Part shown: piece by piece, positions 40,607 through 49,448 of the stretch
How the letters are laid out: the number at the start of each line of letters is the position of its first letter
Position numbering within the stretch: the stretch's first letter is position 1
Source of the DNA: CAVXJN01 sp963762165
Lineage (GTDB): Bacteria > Pseudomonadota > Gammaproteobacteria > JASBUN01
DNA length: 64,000 bases
Assembly: GCA_963762165.1 (NCBI GenBank)
Contig: CAVXJN010000003.1
Coordinates: 1,426,001 to 1,490,000, forward strand
Reading direction: 5' to 3'
The notes under the pieces: generated by a model
What the model was told of the DNA's origin: nothing
Databases searched by the model: none
Seen by the model: only the letters and a program-made list of their open reading frames with translations
Made by a program: the position numbers and the translations under genes

Positions 40607-41026
40607 ATGGAACTGAAAAGCAGCAAAACCGAACAGAATCTGAAAGACGCCTTTGCCGGCGAATCCCAGGCGAACCGTCGCTACCTGTACTTTGCGGCCA
40701 AGGCCGACGTCGAAGGGTACAACGACGTAGCTTCCGTATTCCGCTCCACCGCCGAAGGCGAAACCGGCCATGCGCACGGTCATCTGGAATATCTGGAAGC
40801 CAGCGGCGACCCGGCTACCGGTCTGCCCATTGGCGCTACGTCCGACAACCTCAAGGCCGCGATTGCCGGTGAGACCCATGAGTACACCGATATGTATCCG
40901 GGAATGGCCAAGTCCGCCCGCGATGAAGGTTTCGATGAAATCGCAGATTGGTTCGAAACCCTGGCCAAAGCCGAGCGCTCCCATGCCAACCGCTTCCAGA
41001 AAGCGCTGGATACCCTGGGCGAGTGA
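40607..41026 (+). CDS. Rubrerythrin, short (diiron) form
   Basis: Rubrerythrins reduce hydrogen peroxide at a diiron centre in the cytoplasm. The 139-residue protein is the short type: a four-helix bundle with Glu/His iron ligands in FAGESQANRRYLYFA, AEGETGHAHGHLEYLE, AGETHEYTDMYP and AERSHANRF. The C-terminal rubredoxin FeS(Cys)4 domain is absent, so electrons must come from another protein. ATG 40607 has a perfect GGAGG eight bases upstream. It is the first gene of the operon and is followed by an intrinsic terminator. Confidence 0.93.
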   Translation: MELKSSKTEQNLKDAFAGESQANRRYLYFAAKADVEGYNDVASVFRSTAEGETGHAHGHLEYLEASGDPATGLPIGATSDNLKAAIAGETHEYTDMYPGMAKSARDEGFDEIADWFETLAKAERSHANRFQKALDTLGE

Positions 41027-41038
41027 TCGATACGACGC

Positions 41039-41066
41039 GCAGGGGCCCATCGGTCCCTGCCGTTTT
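41039..41066 (+). terminator. Intrinsic terminator after rubrerythrin
   Basis: GCAGGGGCC (41039-41047) pairs with GGTCCCTGC (41052-41060), a 9-bp stem with one G-T pair and a CATC loop, followed by CG and TTTT (41063-41066). It lies 12 bases after the rubrerythrin stop and before the Fe-S gene. It would give rubrerythrin in excess, with partial read-through to the rest of the operon. Confidence 0.7.
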
Positions 41067-41097
41067 CTCGACCCCCAATTTGCAGGCGTCGACTGGT

Positions 41098-42441
41098 ATG
41101 GCAGCACCGAACGGAACACGCGAAGGCAGTCTTGAGGCGCCGACCCGCCATCCGCTGGGTCAGCAGGAAGCGAAATTCTGGGATGAGGACGCGTTGTTCC
41201 AGGAGATGGAGCGCGTATTCGATATCTGCCACGGCTGCCGCCGGTGCGTGAGCCTTTGTCATTCGTTTCCGACCTTGTTCGACCTGGTGGACGAATCGGA
41301 GACCATGGAGGTCGACGGCGTCGCCAAAGACGACTATTGGAACGTGGTGCAGCACTGTTACCTGTGCGATCTGTGCTACATGACCAAATGCCCTTATGTG
41401 CCGCCCCATGAGTGGAATGTCGATTTCCCGCACCTGATGCTGCGGGCGAAGGCGGTGCACTTCAAGAAGCACGGTGTGCGATTCCGTGACCGCGTCCTGA
41501 GTTCCACCGATCAGGTCGGTAAGCTGGCCGGGATCCCGGTTGTGGCGCAGGCGGTCAACGCCGCCAACCGATCCAAACCGGCGCGTAAACTGCTAAGCAA
41601 GACGATGGGCGTGCATCCGGATGCACTGTTGCCCGCCTATCATAGTTCGACGCTGCGCAAACGGGTTTCCGGGCGCGTATCCGCGGTGACGCAACCGCAG
41701 CCGGCAGGGGAAACCCAAGGCCGCGTGGCGCTGTTCGCGACCTGCTACGGTAATTTCAACGAGCCTCATCTTGGCGAAGACCTGATTGCCGTGTTTGAGC
41801 ACAACGGCATTGCGGTAAGCATTGCAGAGAAAGAGCAATGCTGCGGCATGCCGAAGCTGGAACTGGGCGACCTCGAAGCCGTCGAGCGCGCCAAGAATGT
41901 CAATATTCCGGTGTTGGCAAAGCTGGTGGATCAAGGCTGGGATATCGTGGCGCCGGTGCCGTCCTGCGTGTTGATGTTCAAACAAGAGCTGCCGCTCATG
42001 TATCCGCACGATGCCGATGTCGCCAAGGTTCGCGATGCGATCTACGATCCGTTCGAATACTTGGTCTTGCGCCACAAGGAAGGCAAGCTCAATACCGAGT
42101 TCAAGCAACCGCTGGGGAAAGTGGCCTATCACGTGGCCTGCCACCAACGAGTGCAGAATATGGGCATGAAGACCCGCGACATACTTCAGCTGGTCCCGGA
42201 GACCGAGTTACAGCCGATCGAGCGTTGCTCCGGGCACGATGGCACGTACGCGGTGAAGAACGAATTCCATGAGATTTCCATGAAGATAGCCAGACCGGTC
42301 GTCAACCGTGTGAAGCAGGCCGAAGCGCAGTACTACACCAGCGACTGCCCGATGGCCGGTCATCAAATTGAAAATGGATTGCGAAACGGCGAAGCGCCCA
42401 AGCATCCGCTGACACTGCTTCGCATCGCCTACGGATTGTAG
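41098..42441 (+). CDS. Heterodisulfide reductase-like iron-sulfur protein (CCG domain)
   Basis: This 447-residue protein resembles the GlpC/HdrD/LutA type of ferredoxin-CCG proteins. It has two [4Fe-4S] motifs: CHGCRRCVSLCHSFP (about residue 45) and CYLCDLCYMTKCPYVPP, then two CCG-domain modules with QCCGMPKLELGD, VACHQRVQN, RCSGHDG and SDCPMAGHQ. It lacks membrane segments. The association with rubrerythrin and DUF3501 recurs in proteobacteria. I infer a redox role such as supplying electrons to rubrerythrin or the ferritin-like partner, but the reaction is not established. ATG 41098 sits 71 bases after rubrerythrin. Confidence 0.88.
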   Translation: MAAPNGTREGSLEAPTRHPLGQQEAKFWDEDALFQEMERVFDICHGCRRCVSLCHSFPTLFDLVDESETMEVDGVAKDDYWNVVQHCYLCDLCYMTKCPYVPPHEWNVDFPHLMLRAKAVHFKKHGVRFRDRVLSSTDQVGKLAGIPVVAQAVNAANRSKPARKLLSKTMGVHPDALLPAYHSSTLRKRVSGRVSAVTQPQPAGETQGRVALFATCYGNFNEPHLGEDLIAVFEHNGIAVSIAEKEQCCGMPKLELGDLEAVERAKNVNIPVLAKLVDQGWDIVAPVPSCVLMFKQELPLMYPHDADVAKVRDAIYDPFEYLVLRHKEGKLNTEFKQPLGKVAYHVACHQRVQNMGMKTRDILQLVPETELQPIERCSGHDGTYAVKNEFHEISMKIARPVVNRVKQAEAQYYTSDCPMAGHQIENGLRNGEAPKHPLTLLRIAYGL

Positions 42442-42474
42442 AACCGGTCTAGACACTCGCGAAAGGAGCAATGA

Positions 42475-42777
42475 ATGAGCAGTGAGGGGTTCCACGAACG
42501 TTTTGAAGATTTAAGCGATGAAACCCGCGACATGCATCGCGCCATCGCGTCTTTGATGGAAGAACTCGAAGCGGTGGATTGGTACCAGCAGCGCGTGGAC
42601 GCGTGCAAGGATGAGCAGTTGCAGGAAATCCTTGCCCATAATCGAGATGAGGAAAAGGAGCATGCTGCAATGGTGCTGGAATGGATTCGCCGGCGCGATC
42701 CCAAATTTGATCAGCACTTGAAGGACTATTTGTTTACCGACAAGCCGATACTGCAGATCGAGCAACAGTCGGACTGA
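42475..42777 (+). CDS. Encapsulated-ferritin-like protein (EncFtn family), without encapsulin
   Basis: This 100-residue protein is close to EncFtn of Rhodospirillum rubrum, which forms an open decamer and oxidises Fe(II) inside an encapsulin shell. All expected ferroxidase-type residues are present: MEELEAVDWY (Glu29, Glu30, Glu32, Trp36, Tyr37) and NRDEEKEHAAM (Glu60, His63). A strong AAAGGAG precedes ATG 42475. It ends FTDKPILQIEQQSD, with no LTVGSL-type cargo-loading peptide, and no encapsulin shell gene is in the window. It may therefore act outside a shell, as an iron oxidase or chaperone. Residue numbers for R. rubrum are from memory. Confidence 0.88.
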   Translation: MSSEGFHERFEDLSDETRDMHRAIASLMEELEAVDWYQQRVDACKDEQLQEILAHNRDEEKEHAAMVLEWIRRRDPKFDQHLKDYLFTDKPILQIEQQSD

Positions 42778-42800
42778 TACCACGGCAACAGGTGAGACCG

Positions 42801-43385
42801 ATGCAGAAGCTAACCCGCGACGACTTGTATTCTCTGGAAAAGTACGCTGAAGTGCGGAATCAGTTCCGAGCCGAGGTGATGGAACACAAGAAGAATCGCC
42901 AGGTTGCGGTCGGTCCCAATGCGACCTTGTATTTCGAAGACCGGCTCATTATGCAGTACCAAGTCCAGGAAATGCTTCGCGCCGAGCGCATCTTCGAAGC
43001 CGCAGGCATTCAGGAAGAACTGGATTCCTATAATCCGCTGATCCCGGATGGCGACAACTGGAAGGCGACTTTTATGATCGAGTATCCTGACGCCGACGAA
43101 CGTAAAGTGGCGCTTTCCAAATTGCTTGGGGTTGAGGACCGGGTCTGGGTGAAGGTTGAAGGTTTCGATCCTGTTTTTGCGATCGCCGACGAAGACATCG
43201 AACGCGAGACCGCCGAAAAGACCTCTTCTGTACATTTTCTACGTTTCGACTTGAACCCGAACATGATCGGCGCGGCCAAGGATGGCGCCGCAGTCTCGAT
43301 CGGGATCGATCACGAGCACTATCGCCATCAGATCAGCCCCGTGCCGGCAAACGTACGCGATGCGCTGACGGCGGATCTGGACTAG
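42801..43385 (+). CDS. DUF3501 family protein
   Basis: This 194-residue protein belongs to the DUF3501 family, known to me only by its repeated neighbourhood with rubrerythrin and the Fe-S protein. It has an N-terminal helical region with basic residues (RNQFRAEVMEHKKNRQVAVG), the conserved LYFEDRLIMQYQVQEML, and an acidic C-terminal half with many Asp/Glu and His residues (IGIDHEHYRHQISPV), which could bind metal. ATG 42801 is preceded by AGGTGAG. It ends the operon 24 bases after the ferritin-like gene. Function unknown. Confidence 0.85.
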   Translation: MQKLTRDDLYSLEKYAEVRNQFRAEVMEHKKNRQVAVGPNATLYFEDRLIMQYQVQEMLRAERIFEAAGIQEELDSYNPLIPDGDNWKATFMIEYPDADERKVALSKLLGVEDRVWVKVEGFDPVFAIADEDIERETAEKTSSVHFLRFDLNPNMIGAAKDGAAVSIGIDHEHYRHQISPVPANVRDALTADLD

Positions 43386-43560
43386 GCTCGCGGGCCGTTC
43401 CCTGTTGTCAAGACCCGGCGGCCGAACAGCACGACCGCCTTTGCTGTTTCCGGACCCGGGTTTTGAACCGGAAATTAGGTTCTCGCCTGATTGCGCTGGG
43501 CGCGCTACACTGTAGCCGCTTAAAATCCTAGGTTTGGCCTGGCTTCGTGGTCCCGTCTCT

Positions 43561-44115
43561 ATGAGTTCATGCAATCTCCCGTGTCGCCTGCTCAGTGTGC
43601 TGCTGCTGACTTGTGCGTTGAGTCCGGCGCTCGCTGAGGATGAAAGCGGGATGGACAAGCTGCCGGAATATCAGCCCGGCAAGCCATGGCAGGAACAAAA
43701 GCTCGATGTACCGGCGTATCCAACAGCCAACGACCTGATCAGTCTCGACACTCAGTTCGACGATTATCACTACTACATAGATAAGCAGTCCGTGTCGGTT
43801 GGTGACGAGGATCAAGTCGCCCGCTATACCGTCGTGATCGATTCCGAGGACGGTGTCCGCAACGTATTCTATGAAGGCATTCGCTGCGACACGAGACAGT
43901 ACAAGACCTATGCTTTCGGCTCCGGCGCCGGGCCGTTCCAGCGCATGCAGGACACGGGGTGGCACTACATTCGTAGCGAGGCGGCGTTTCGTTATCGGCG
44001 CGATCTGTTGGACTACTATGTCTGCGATGGCCCGACCGTGCGCTTCGATCCCAAGCAAATCGTCAGGCGCATTGCCAATCCTCCGTCTCTGCACGATTCT
44101 ACGTTCGTGAATTGA
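43561..44115 (+). CDS. CNP1-like family exported protein
   Basis: This 184-residue protein belongs to the uncharacterised CNP1-like family. It has a signal peptide (LLSVLLLTCALSPALAED) and a mature beta-rich part with ARYTVVIDSEDGVRNVFYEGIRC, an unusual cysteine later in DYYVCDG, and the GAGPFQRM segment. A likely role is in the periplasm or outer membrane; the reaction is unknown. It precedes parE by 28 bases but is probably a separate unit. The 175 bases upstream show no gene. Confidence 0.8.
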   Translation: MSSCNLPCRLLSVLLLTCALSPALAEDESGMDKLPEYQPGKPWQEQKLDVPAYPTANDLISLDTQFDDYHYYIDKQSVSVGDEDQVARYTVVIDSEDGVRNVFYEGIRCDTRQYKTYAFGSGAGPFQRMQDTGWHYIRSEAAFRYRRDLLDYYVCDGPTVRFDPKQIVRRIANPPSLHDSTFVN

Positions 44116-44143
44116 CGCCCCCAACACCTCAACGGTCAGATTA

Positions 44144-46036
44144 ATGAGCAGCAACTACGATGCTTCGTCCATCGAGGTGCTGAGCGGACTGGAGCCAGTT
44201 CGCAAGCGCCCTGGGATGTACACCGACACCAGCCGTCCCAATCATCTCGCCCAGGAAGTCATCGATAACAGCGTCGACGAAGCGATCGCCGGCCACGCCA
44301 AACAAATCGACGTCAAAGTATACAAAGACGGCTCCGTCGAGGTTCGTGACGACGGCCGTGGCATGCCGGTCGATCGCCATCCGCAGTTGCAGATTCCAGG
44401 GGTTGAAGTGATCCTGACCCGTCTGCATGCCGGCGGTAAGTTTTCCAACAAGAACTATTCATTTTCCGGAGGCCTGCACGGTGTAGGCGTCTCGGTGGTC
44501 AACGCACTGTCAAAACGCCTCGAAGTGTGGGTGCGGCGCGGTGGCAAGGAATACAACATGGCCTTCGCCGGCGGTGAGCCAGTTTCCGGCCTGGAGGAAG
44601 TTGGCAAGGTAGGCAAACAAAACACGGGAACGACGCTGCGTTTCTGGCCGGATCCGAAGTATTTCGATTCTTCCAAAGTATCGATGACTCGCTTGCGCCA
44701 TGTGCTGCGGGCCAAAGCGGTTCTGTGTCCCGGATTACGGGTGCGTTGTCACGACGAAAACTCGGGCGAGCAGGACGAGTGGTATTTCGAAGATGGGTTG
44801 CGCGACTATCTGATGGAGGCGCTGCAGGGATTCGATACCGTTCCCGATGCACCGTTCATCGGCACCATGCAAGGCAATCAGGAAGCAGCCGAATGGGCTG
44901 TAGTGTGGCTTCCGGAGGGCGGAGAAACCGTTACCGAGAGTTACGTTAATCTGATTCCCACTGCGCAGGGCGGCACGCACGTCAACGGCCTGCGTACCGG
45001 ACTGACAGAAGCGATCAGGGAATTTTGCGAATTCCGCAACCTGCTGCCCCGCGGTGTACGGCTGGCACCGGAGGATGTGTGGGACCGATGCGCCTACATT
45101 CTTTCGGTGAAACTTTCCGATCCCCAGTTTTCCGGCCAGACCAAGGAAAGGTTATCGTCGCGGGAATGTGCGACGTTCGTTTCCGGTATCGCCAAGGACG
45201 CATTCGGACTTTGGTTGAATCAGCATGTGGATGCCGGCGAAAAGATTGCGATGCTCGCGATCAATAATGCCCAGCGGCGGTTGCGCGCCGGCAAAAAAGT
45301 CGTGCGCAAACGTGTCACAGCCGGCCCCGCACTGCCCGGTAAACTGACCGATTGCACAAGCCAGGATCCGGCACGCGCCGAGTTGTTCCTGGTGGAAGGC
45401 GATTCGGCCGGCGGCTCGGCGAAACAGGCCCGCAACCGCGAAGTGCAGGCGGTGATGCCTTTGCGCGGAAAGATTCTCAACACCTGGGAAGTCGATCCAG
45501 CCATGGTGCTCGGTTCACAGGAAGTGCACGATATCGCGCTGGCGATCGGTTGTGATCCGGGTTCAGACGACCTGAGTGGACTGCGCTATGCCAAGATCTG
45601 CATTCTCGCCGACGCTGATTCCGACGGCGCCCATATTGCGACGTTGCTTTGTGCGCTATTCCTGCGTCACTTCAGGCCCCTGGTGTCTGCCGGGCACGTG
45701 TATGTTGCGATGCCGCCACTTTATCGGATCGATGTCGGCAAGGAAGTCTTCTACGCATTGGATGACGGGGAAAAGCAAGGCGTCTTGGACCGCATCGCAG
45801 CGGAGAAGATAAAAGGCAAGATCAATGTGCAGCGCTTCAAAGGTTTGGGCGAAATGAATCCCATGCAGTTGCGCGAAACAACGATGGATGCGGACACCCG
45901 TCGTCTGGTGCAGTTGACCATCGACGCGAGCGATGACACCGATCAGGTGATGGATATGTTGCTCGCGAAGAAGCGTGCCGGAGATCGGCGCGCGTGGCTG
46001 GAGAGCAAGGGCAATTTGGCGGATCTGGTTGAATAA
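44144..46036 (+). CDS. parE: DNA topoisomerase IV subunit B
   Basis: ParE is the ATPase subunit of topoisomerase IV, which decatenates daughter chromosomes. The 630-residue protein has the GHKL ATPase site (EVIDNSVDEAIAGHA, VRDDGRGMPVDRH), the transducer region, and the TOPRIM domain with EGDSAGGSAKQARNR and DADSDGAHI. It ends with the C-terminal KGLGEMNPMQL block. parC follows after 57 bases, forming a parEC operon as in many gammaproteobacteria. Confidence 0.97.
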   Translation: MSSNYDASSIEVLSGLEPVRKRPGMYTDTSRPNHLAQEVIDNSVDEAIAGHAKQIDVKVYKDGSVEVRDDGRGMPVDRHPQLQIPGVEVILTRLHAGGKFSNKNYSFSGGLHGVGVSVVNALSKRLEVWVRRGGKEYNMAFAGGEPVSGLEEVGKVGKQNTGTTLRFWPDPKYFDSSKVSMTRLRHVLRAKAVLCPGLRVRCHDENSGEQDEWYFEDGLRDYLMEALQGFDTVPDAPFIGTMQGNQEAAEWAVVWLPEGGETVTESYVNLIPTAQGGTHVNGLRTGLTEAIREFCEFRNLLPRGVRLAPEDVWDRCAYILSVKLSDPQFSGQTKERLSSRECATFVSGIAKDAFGLWLNQHVDAGEKIAMLAINNAQRRLRAGKKVVRKRVTAGPALPGKLTDCTSQDPARAELFLVEGDSAGGSAKQARNREVQAVMPLRGKILNTWEVDPAMVLGSQEVHDIALAIGCDPGSDDLSGLRYAKICILADADSDGAHIATLLCALFLRHFRPLVSAGHVYVAMPPLYRIDVGKEVFYALDDGEKQGVLDRIAAEKIKGKINVQRFKGLGEMNPMQLRETTMDADTRRLVQLTIDASDDTDQVMDMLLAKKRAGDRRAWLESKGNLADLVE

Positions 46037-46093
46037 GCCGAACGCCGCGCCGGTACCGGCGGGCCCCGATCGATCGAGTTAAACGGAACGAAT

Positions 46094-48349
46094 ATGAGTG
46101 AAACCCCGCAGTTCGATTTCGAGGGCGTCGAACGATTGCCCCTGAAGCAATTTACCGAAAAAGCGTATCTGGATTATTCCATGTACGTGATTCTCGACCG
46201 CGCCCTGCCGAATGTCGCAGATGGCTTGAAGCCGGTGCAGCGGCGCATCGTCTATGCCATGTCGGAGCTGGGGTTGTCGGCTGCGGCGAAATACAAAAAG
46301 TCCGCCCGTACTGTGGGCGACGTTCTCGGTAAATTTCACCCGCACGGCGACTCGGCATGCTATGAAGCCATGGTCTTGATGGCGCAGTCGTTTTCCTATC
46401 GCTATCCGTTGATCGATGGTCAGGGAAACTGGGGCTCACCGGACGATCCCAAATCGTTCGCCGCGATGCGGTACACAGAAGCGAGGCTGGGCGCATACGC
46501 CGAAGTCCTGCTCGCCGAACTCGGCCAGGGCACCGTCGATTGGGTGCCGAATTTCGACGGCACGCTCGATGAGCCGCAGTTGCTTCCCGCCCGCCTGCCT
46601 AATGTTTTGCTCAATGGCGGGTCTGGAATTGCAGTCGGCATGGCAACCGATATTCCGCCGCACAACCTTCGCGAAATTGCCAGCGCTTGCATCCACTTGC
46701 TCGAAGATCCCAAGGCAAGCGTCGAGGCGCTATGCGAACACGTCCTCGCTCCCGATTATCCCACTGAAGCTGAGATCATCACGCCCCGTGACGAGATCCT
46801 TGCCATGTATCGCAGCGGTAACGGCAGCATTCGCATGCGTGCCCGCTATGAACTCGAAAACGGCGAGTTGGTTGTTACGGCACTACCCTATCAGGTATCC
46901 GGTGCCAGATTGCTGGAGCAAATCGCCCAGCAGATGCAGGCCAAAAAGCTGCCGATGGTAGAGGACCTGCGCGATGAATCGGATCATGAAAATCCGACCC
47001 GGTTGGTTATTGTTCCCCGTTCGAACCGCATCGACACCGAGGCCCTGATGGCGCATCTATTCGCGACCACGGATCTCGAGCGAACCTATCGCGTCAATCT
47101 GAATATGATCGGTTTGAGCGGCAGGCCACAGGTGAAGAACCTGCGCGGGATATTGAGCGAATGGCTGGAGTATCGCTTTGAAACCGTTCGTCGCCGGCTC
47201 AACTACCGTTTGGACAAAGTCGACAAGCGATTGCATTTGCTTGACGGACTTTTAGTCGCGTTTCTCAACATCGATGAAGTGATCCATATCATTCGCACCG
47301 AGGACCAGCCGAAGCCGGCATTGATCCGCCGCTTCGACCTCAGCGACGTCCAGGCTGATTACATTCTCGATACGAAACTGCGGCAATTGGCGCGACTCGA
47401 AGAAATCAAAATCCGCGCGGAGCAAAAAGAACTCGCGGAAGAGCGGGACTGGCTGAATAAAACTCTGCAGTCGCGGCAGCGGATGAAAACGCTGATCCGC
47501 AAGGAAATCGAAGCCGACGCCGACAAATTCGGAGACGACCGAAGGTCGCCTTTGGTGTCGCGCGCCGCCGCGCAAGCATTGGACGTGACGGAATTAGTGC
47601 CAAGTGAAGCGGTGACGGTGGTGCTGTCAGAGCGAGGTTGGGTCCGCGCGGCAAAAGGGCATGAACTCGATCCGCGGCTGCTGAGCTTCAAGTCCGGTGA
47701 CGGATTTCAGGCCGCTGCGATGGGGCGCACCAATCAGCTGGCGGTGTTCCTCGATTCGACCGGTCGAACCTATGCGGTTCCGGCGCATACACTGCCGTCC
47801 GCTCGTGGTCAGGGAGAGCCATTGAGCGGTCGGCTGAAGCCACCGGAAGGCGCGAGTTTTGTCGGCGTGCTGATGGGCGCGCCGGAAGACCGGTTCTTAT
47901 TGGCGAGCGACGCCGGCTATGGATTCGTTGCCAAGTTCGAGGAAATGGTCACGCGCAACAAATCCGGAAAGAAAATCATGAGCGTACCGAGAGGCGCGCG
48001 CGTATTGCCGCCTGTATCCGTGCGCAGTCACGATGATGATTGGGTGGTGATCGTATCCACTGAAGGCCACATGCTGGTGGTCGCGCTAGCCGAGCTGCCT
48101 GAACTACCGAAAGGGAAAGGGGTGAAGATGATGTCTATCCCGTCCGCCAAGGTGGCTGCGCGCGAGGAATACGTGGCTGCAATTGCCTGCGTGCAGGACG
48201 GTGAAAGTTTGACGATCTATTCGGGGCAGCGACACAAGACGTTGAAAGGCAGTGAAGTGGATGAGTACGCGGGTGAGCGTGGCCGCAGGGGGCTCAAGCT
48301 GCCGCGCGGATTTCGTAAAGTTGAGCGAATGACGGTAGGGAAAAACTAG
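46094..48349 (+). CDS. parC: DNA topoisomerase IV subunit A
   Basis: ParC is the DNA-cleaving subunit of topoisomerase IV. The 751-residue protein has the winged-helix CAP-like region with the quinolone-resistance segment HPHGDSACYEAMV (wild-type Ser and Glu at the positions equal to E. coli 80 and 84), the active Tyr in FAAMRYTEARLG, and a C-terminal beta-pinwheel of about 250 residues. It is convergent with a lipoprotein gene only 19 bases away, with no clear terminator. Confidence 0.97.
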   Translation: MSETPQFDFEGVERLPLKQFTEKAYLDYSMYVILDRALPNVADGLKPVQRRIVYAMSELGLSAAAKYKKSARTVGDVLGKFHPHGDSACYEAMVLMAQSFSYRYPLIDGQGNWGSPDDPKSFAAMRYTEARLGAYAEVLLAELGQGTVDWVPNFDGTLDEPQLLPARLPNVLLNGGSGIAVGMATDIPPHNLREIASACIHLLEDPKASVEALCEHVLAPDYPTEAEIITPRDEILAMYRSGNGSIRMRARYELENGELVVTALPYQVSGARLLEQIAQQMQAKKLPMVEDLRDESDHENPTRLVIVPRSNRIDTEALMAHLFATTDLERTYRVNLNMIGLSGRPQVKNLRGILSEWLEYRFETVRRRLNYRLDKVDKRLHLLDGLLVAFLNIDEVIHIIRTEDQPKPALIRRFDLSDVQADYILDTKLRQLARLEEIKIRAEQKELAEERDWLNKTLQSRQRMKTLIRKEIEADADKFGDDRRSPLVSRAAAQALDVTELVPSEAVTVVLSERGWVRAAKGHELDPRLLSFKSGDGFQAAAMGRTNQLAVFLDSTGRTYAVPAHTLPSARGQGEPLSGRLKPPEGASFVGVLMGAPEDRFLLASDAGYGFVAKFEEMVTRNKSGKKIMSVPRGARVLPPVSVRSHDDDWVVIVSTEGHMLVVALAELPELPKGKGVKMMSIPSAKVAAREEYVAAIACVQDGESLTIYSGQRHKTLKGSEVDEYAGERGRRGLKLPRGFRKVERMTVGKN

Positions 48350-48368
48350 AGTCGCTTGAGCGAAACGA

Positions 48369-49448
48369 TCAATTGCTGTTGCCGCTGTCTTCGCGCAGCT
48401 GACGCAAGCGAGTCAGAACACGTTGCGCGCGTTCGACCCTGGCGAGAAGTTCTGCATCGTCCGGAGCGAGCTTCAGCCCCGCCTCCCAGACCCGTTTGGC
48501 TTCCGCGATTCTGCCGTCGGCATAGTGATCGTCGCCGGTCCTTAGCAGCGATGCGACTCGTGTTTGAATCGCGCGTTCCAACCGAAAGCGTAGTGAATCA
48601 AGCTGATAAAAGTCCGGATCGACGTCTTGCAGTTGATCTAGATGGTCGCGGGCCGAAACCAGCTGCGCATGTTGCAGTTCCTTGCGTGCTTGTTGCGCAA
48701 GTTGTTCGGCTTCCTCGCGCCGTTTTTCGTTGGCGACTTTTTCTTCGCGCGCCTTCTTTTGTTCTTTTTTTCGCTTTTCCTGTTTGCCCAGATGCGCAAG
48801 CACGTCGTGCACGGGTTCACTTGGCACGAGCTGATTGGCGGTTTTGAGGTAACGTATTGCGGCGTCCTTGTTGCCGGAAGCATGCGCAGTCAGGCCTAGG
48901 CTCGCCAAGCGCTGGGCGACATGTTCCCGTTCCTGTTCCATGCGCTTGGCCTGCCAGATCGCGTCCAGATTGGACGGTTCGACTTTCGCGAGACGTTCGT
49001 AGATCGGCACGCTTGCCGCAAGCCAATCCGCCTGGGCCAGCAGAAGTTGGGCTTCCAGGGCGTCGATCTTTGCTTGGCGCAGGGCGCGCAATCGGACTGC
49101 AGCCTGCTGCAGTTTCGGTCCGTCGGGATAATGACCGATCGCCATGTTGATGACTTCTTCGGCCTTATTGAGTTTATCGGCGTCGAGGAGTTTTGTGGCT
49201 ATCCGTGCTTGCTCGCTGTCGTAGTCGGCTGCGCGGGCGCGGACCTCTTCGAGACGTTTTTCCACGTCGAGTTCGTTGCCGGCCTGCGCGCGACGTTCCA
49301 GCACTTCCAGCACTTTTCCGTAGCGCTGCTCTGACAACCAGCGCTCGATGCGCACGTCGTCCACCGCACGCGGTATCGTAATGAGTTCTGTGCAACCGCT
49401 CAGCGCCGCCAACAACGCGGCGGCGGCGTACAGGTGTACGGCTTTCAT
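48369..49448 (-). CDS. TPR-rich lipoprotein, translationally coupled to a nucleotidyl cyclase
   Basis: This 359-residue protein has a lipoprotein signal (LLAALSGCTE) and then an almost entirely helical region with tetratricopeptide-like repeats, including a charged coiled-coil stretch of Lys and Glu (KKEQKKAREEKVANEKRREE). The start at 49448 overlaps the stop of the cyclase gene by four bases (ATGA). It probably lies at the inner or outer membrane as a scaffold. The tight coupling suggests that it works with the cyclase, possibly as a regulator of its periplasmic sensor part. The family has no name I know. Confidence 0.75.
   Translation of the reverse strand: MKAVHLYAAAALLAALSGCTELITIPRAVDDVRIERWLSEQRYGKVLEVLERRAQAGNELDVEKRLEEVRARAADYDSEQARIATKLLDADKLNKAEEVINMAIGHYPDGPKLQQAAVRLRALRQAKIDALEAQLLLAQADWLAASVPIYERLAKVEPSNLDAIWQAKRMEQEREHVAQRLASLGLTAHASGNKDAAIRYLKTANQLVPSEPVHDVLAHLGKQEKRKKEQKKAREEKVANEKRREEAEQLAQQARKELQHAQLVSARDHLDQLQDVDPDFYQLDSLRFRLERAIQTRVASLLRTGDDHYADGRIAEAKRVWEAGLKLAPDDAELLARVERAQRVLTRLRQLREDSGNSN

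Noticed and set aside
42475..42777. Annotating a full encapsulin nanocompartment
   Set aside because: Only the ferritin-like cargo type is present; no shell protein and no cargo-loading peptide are seen.
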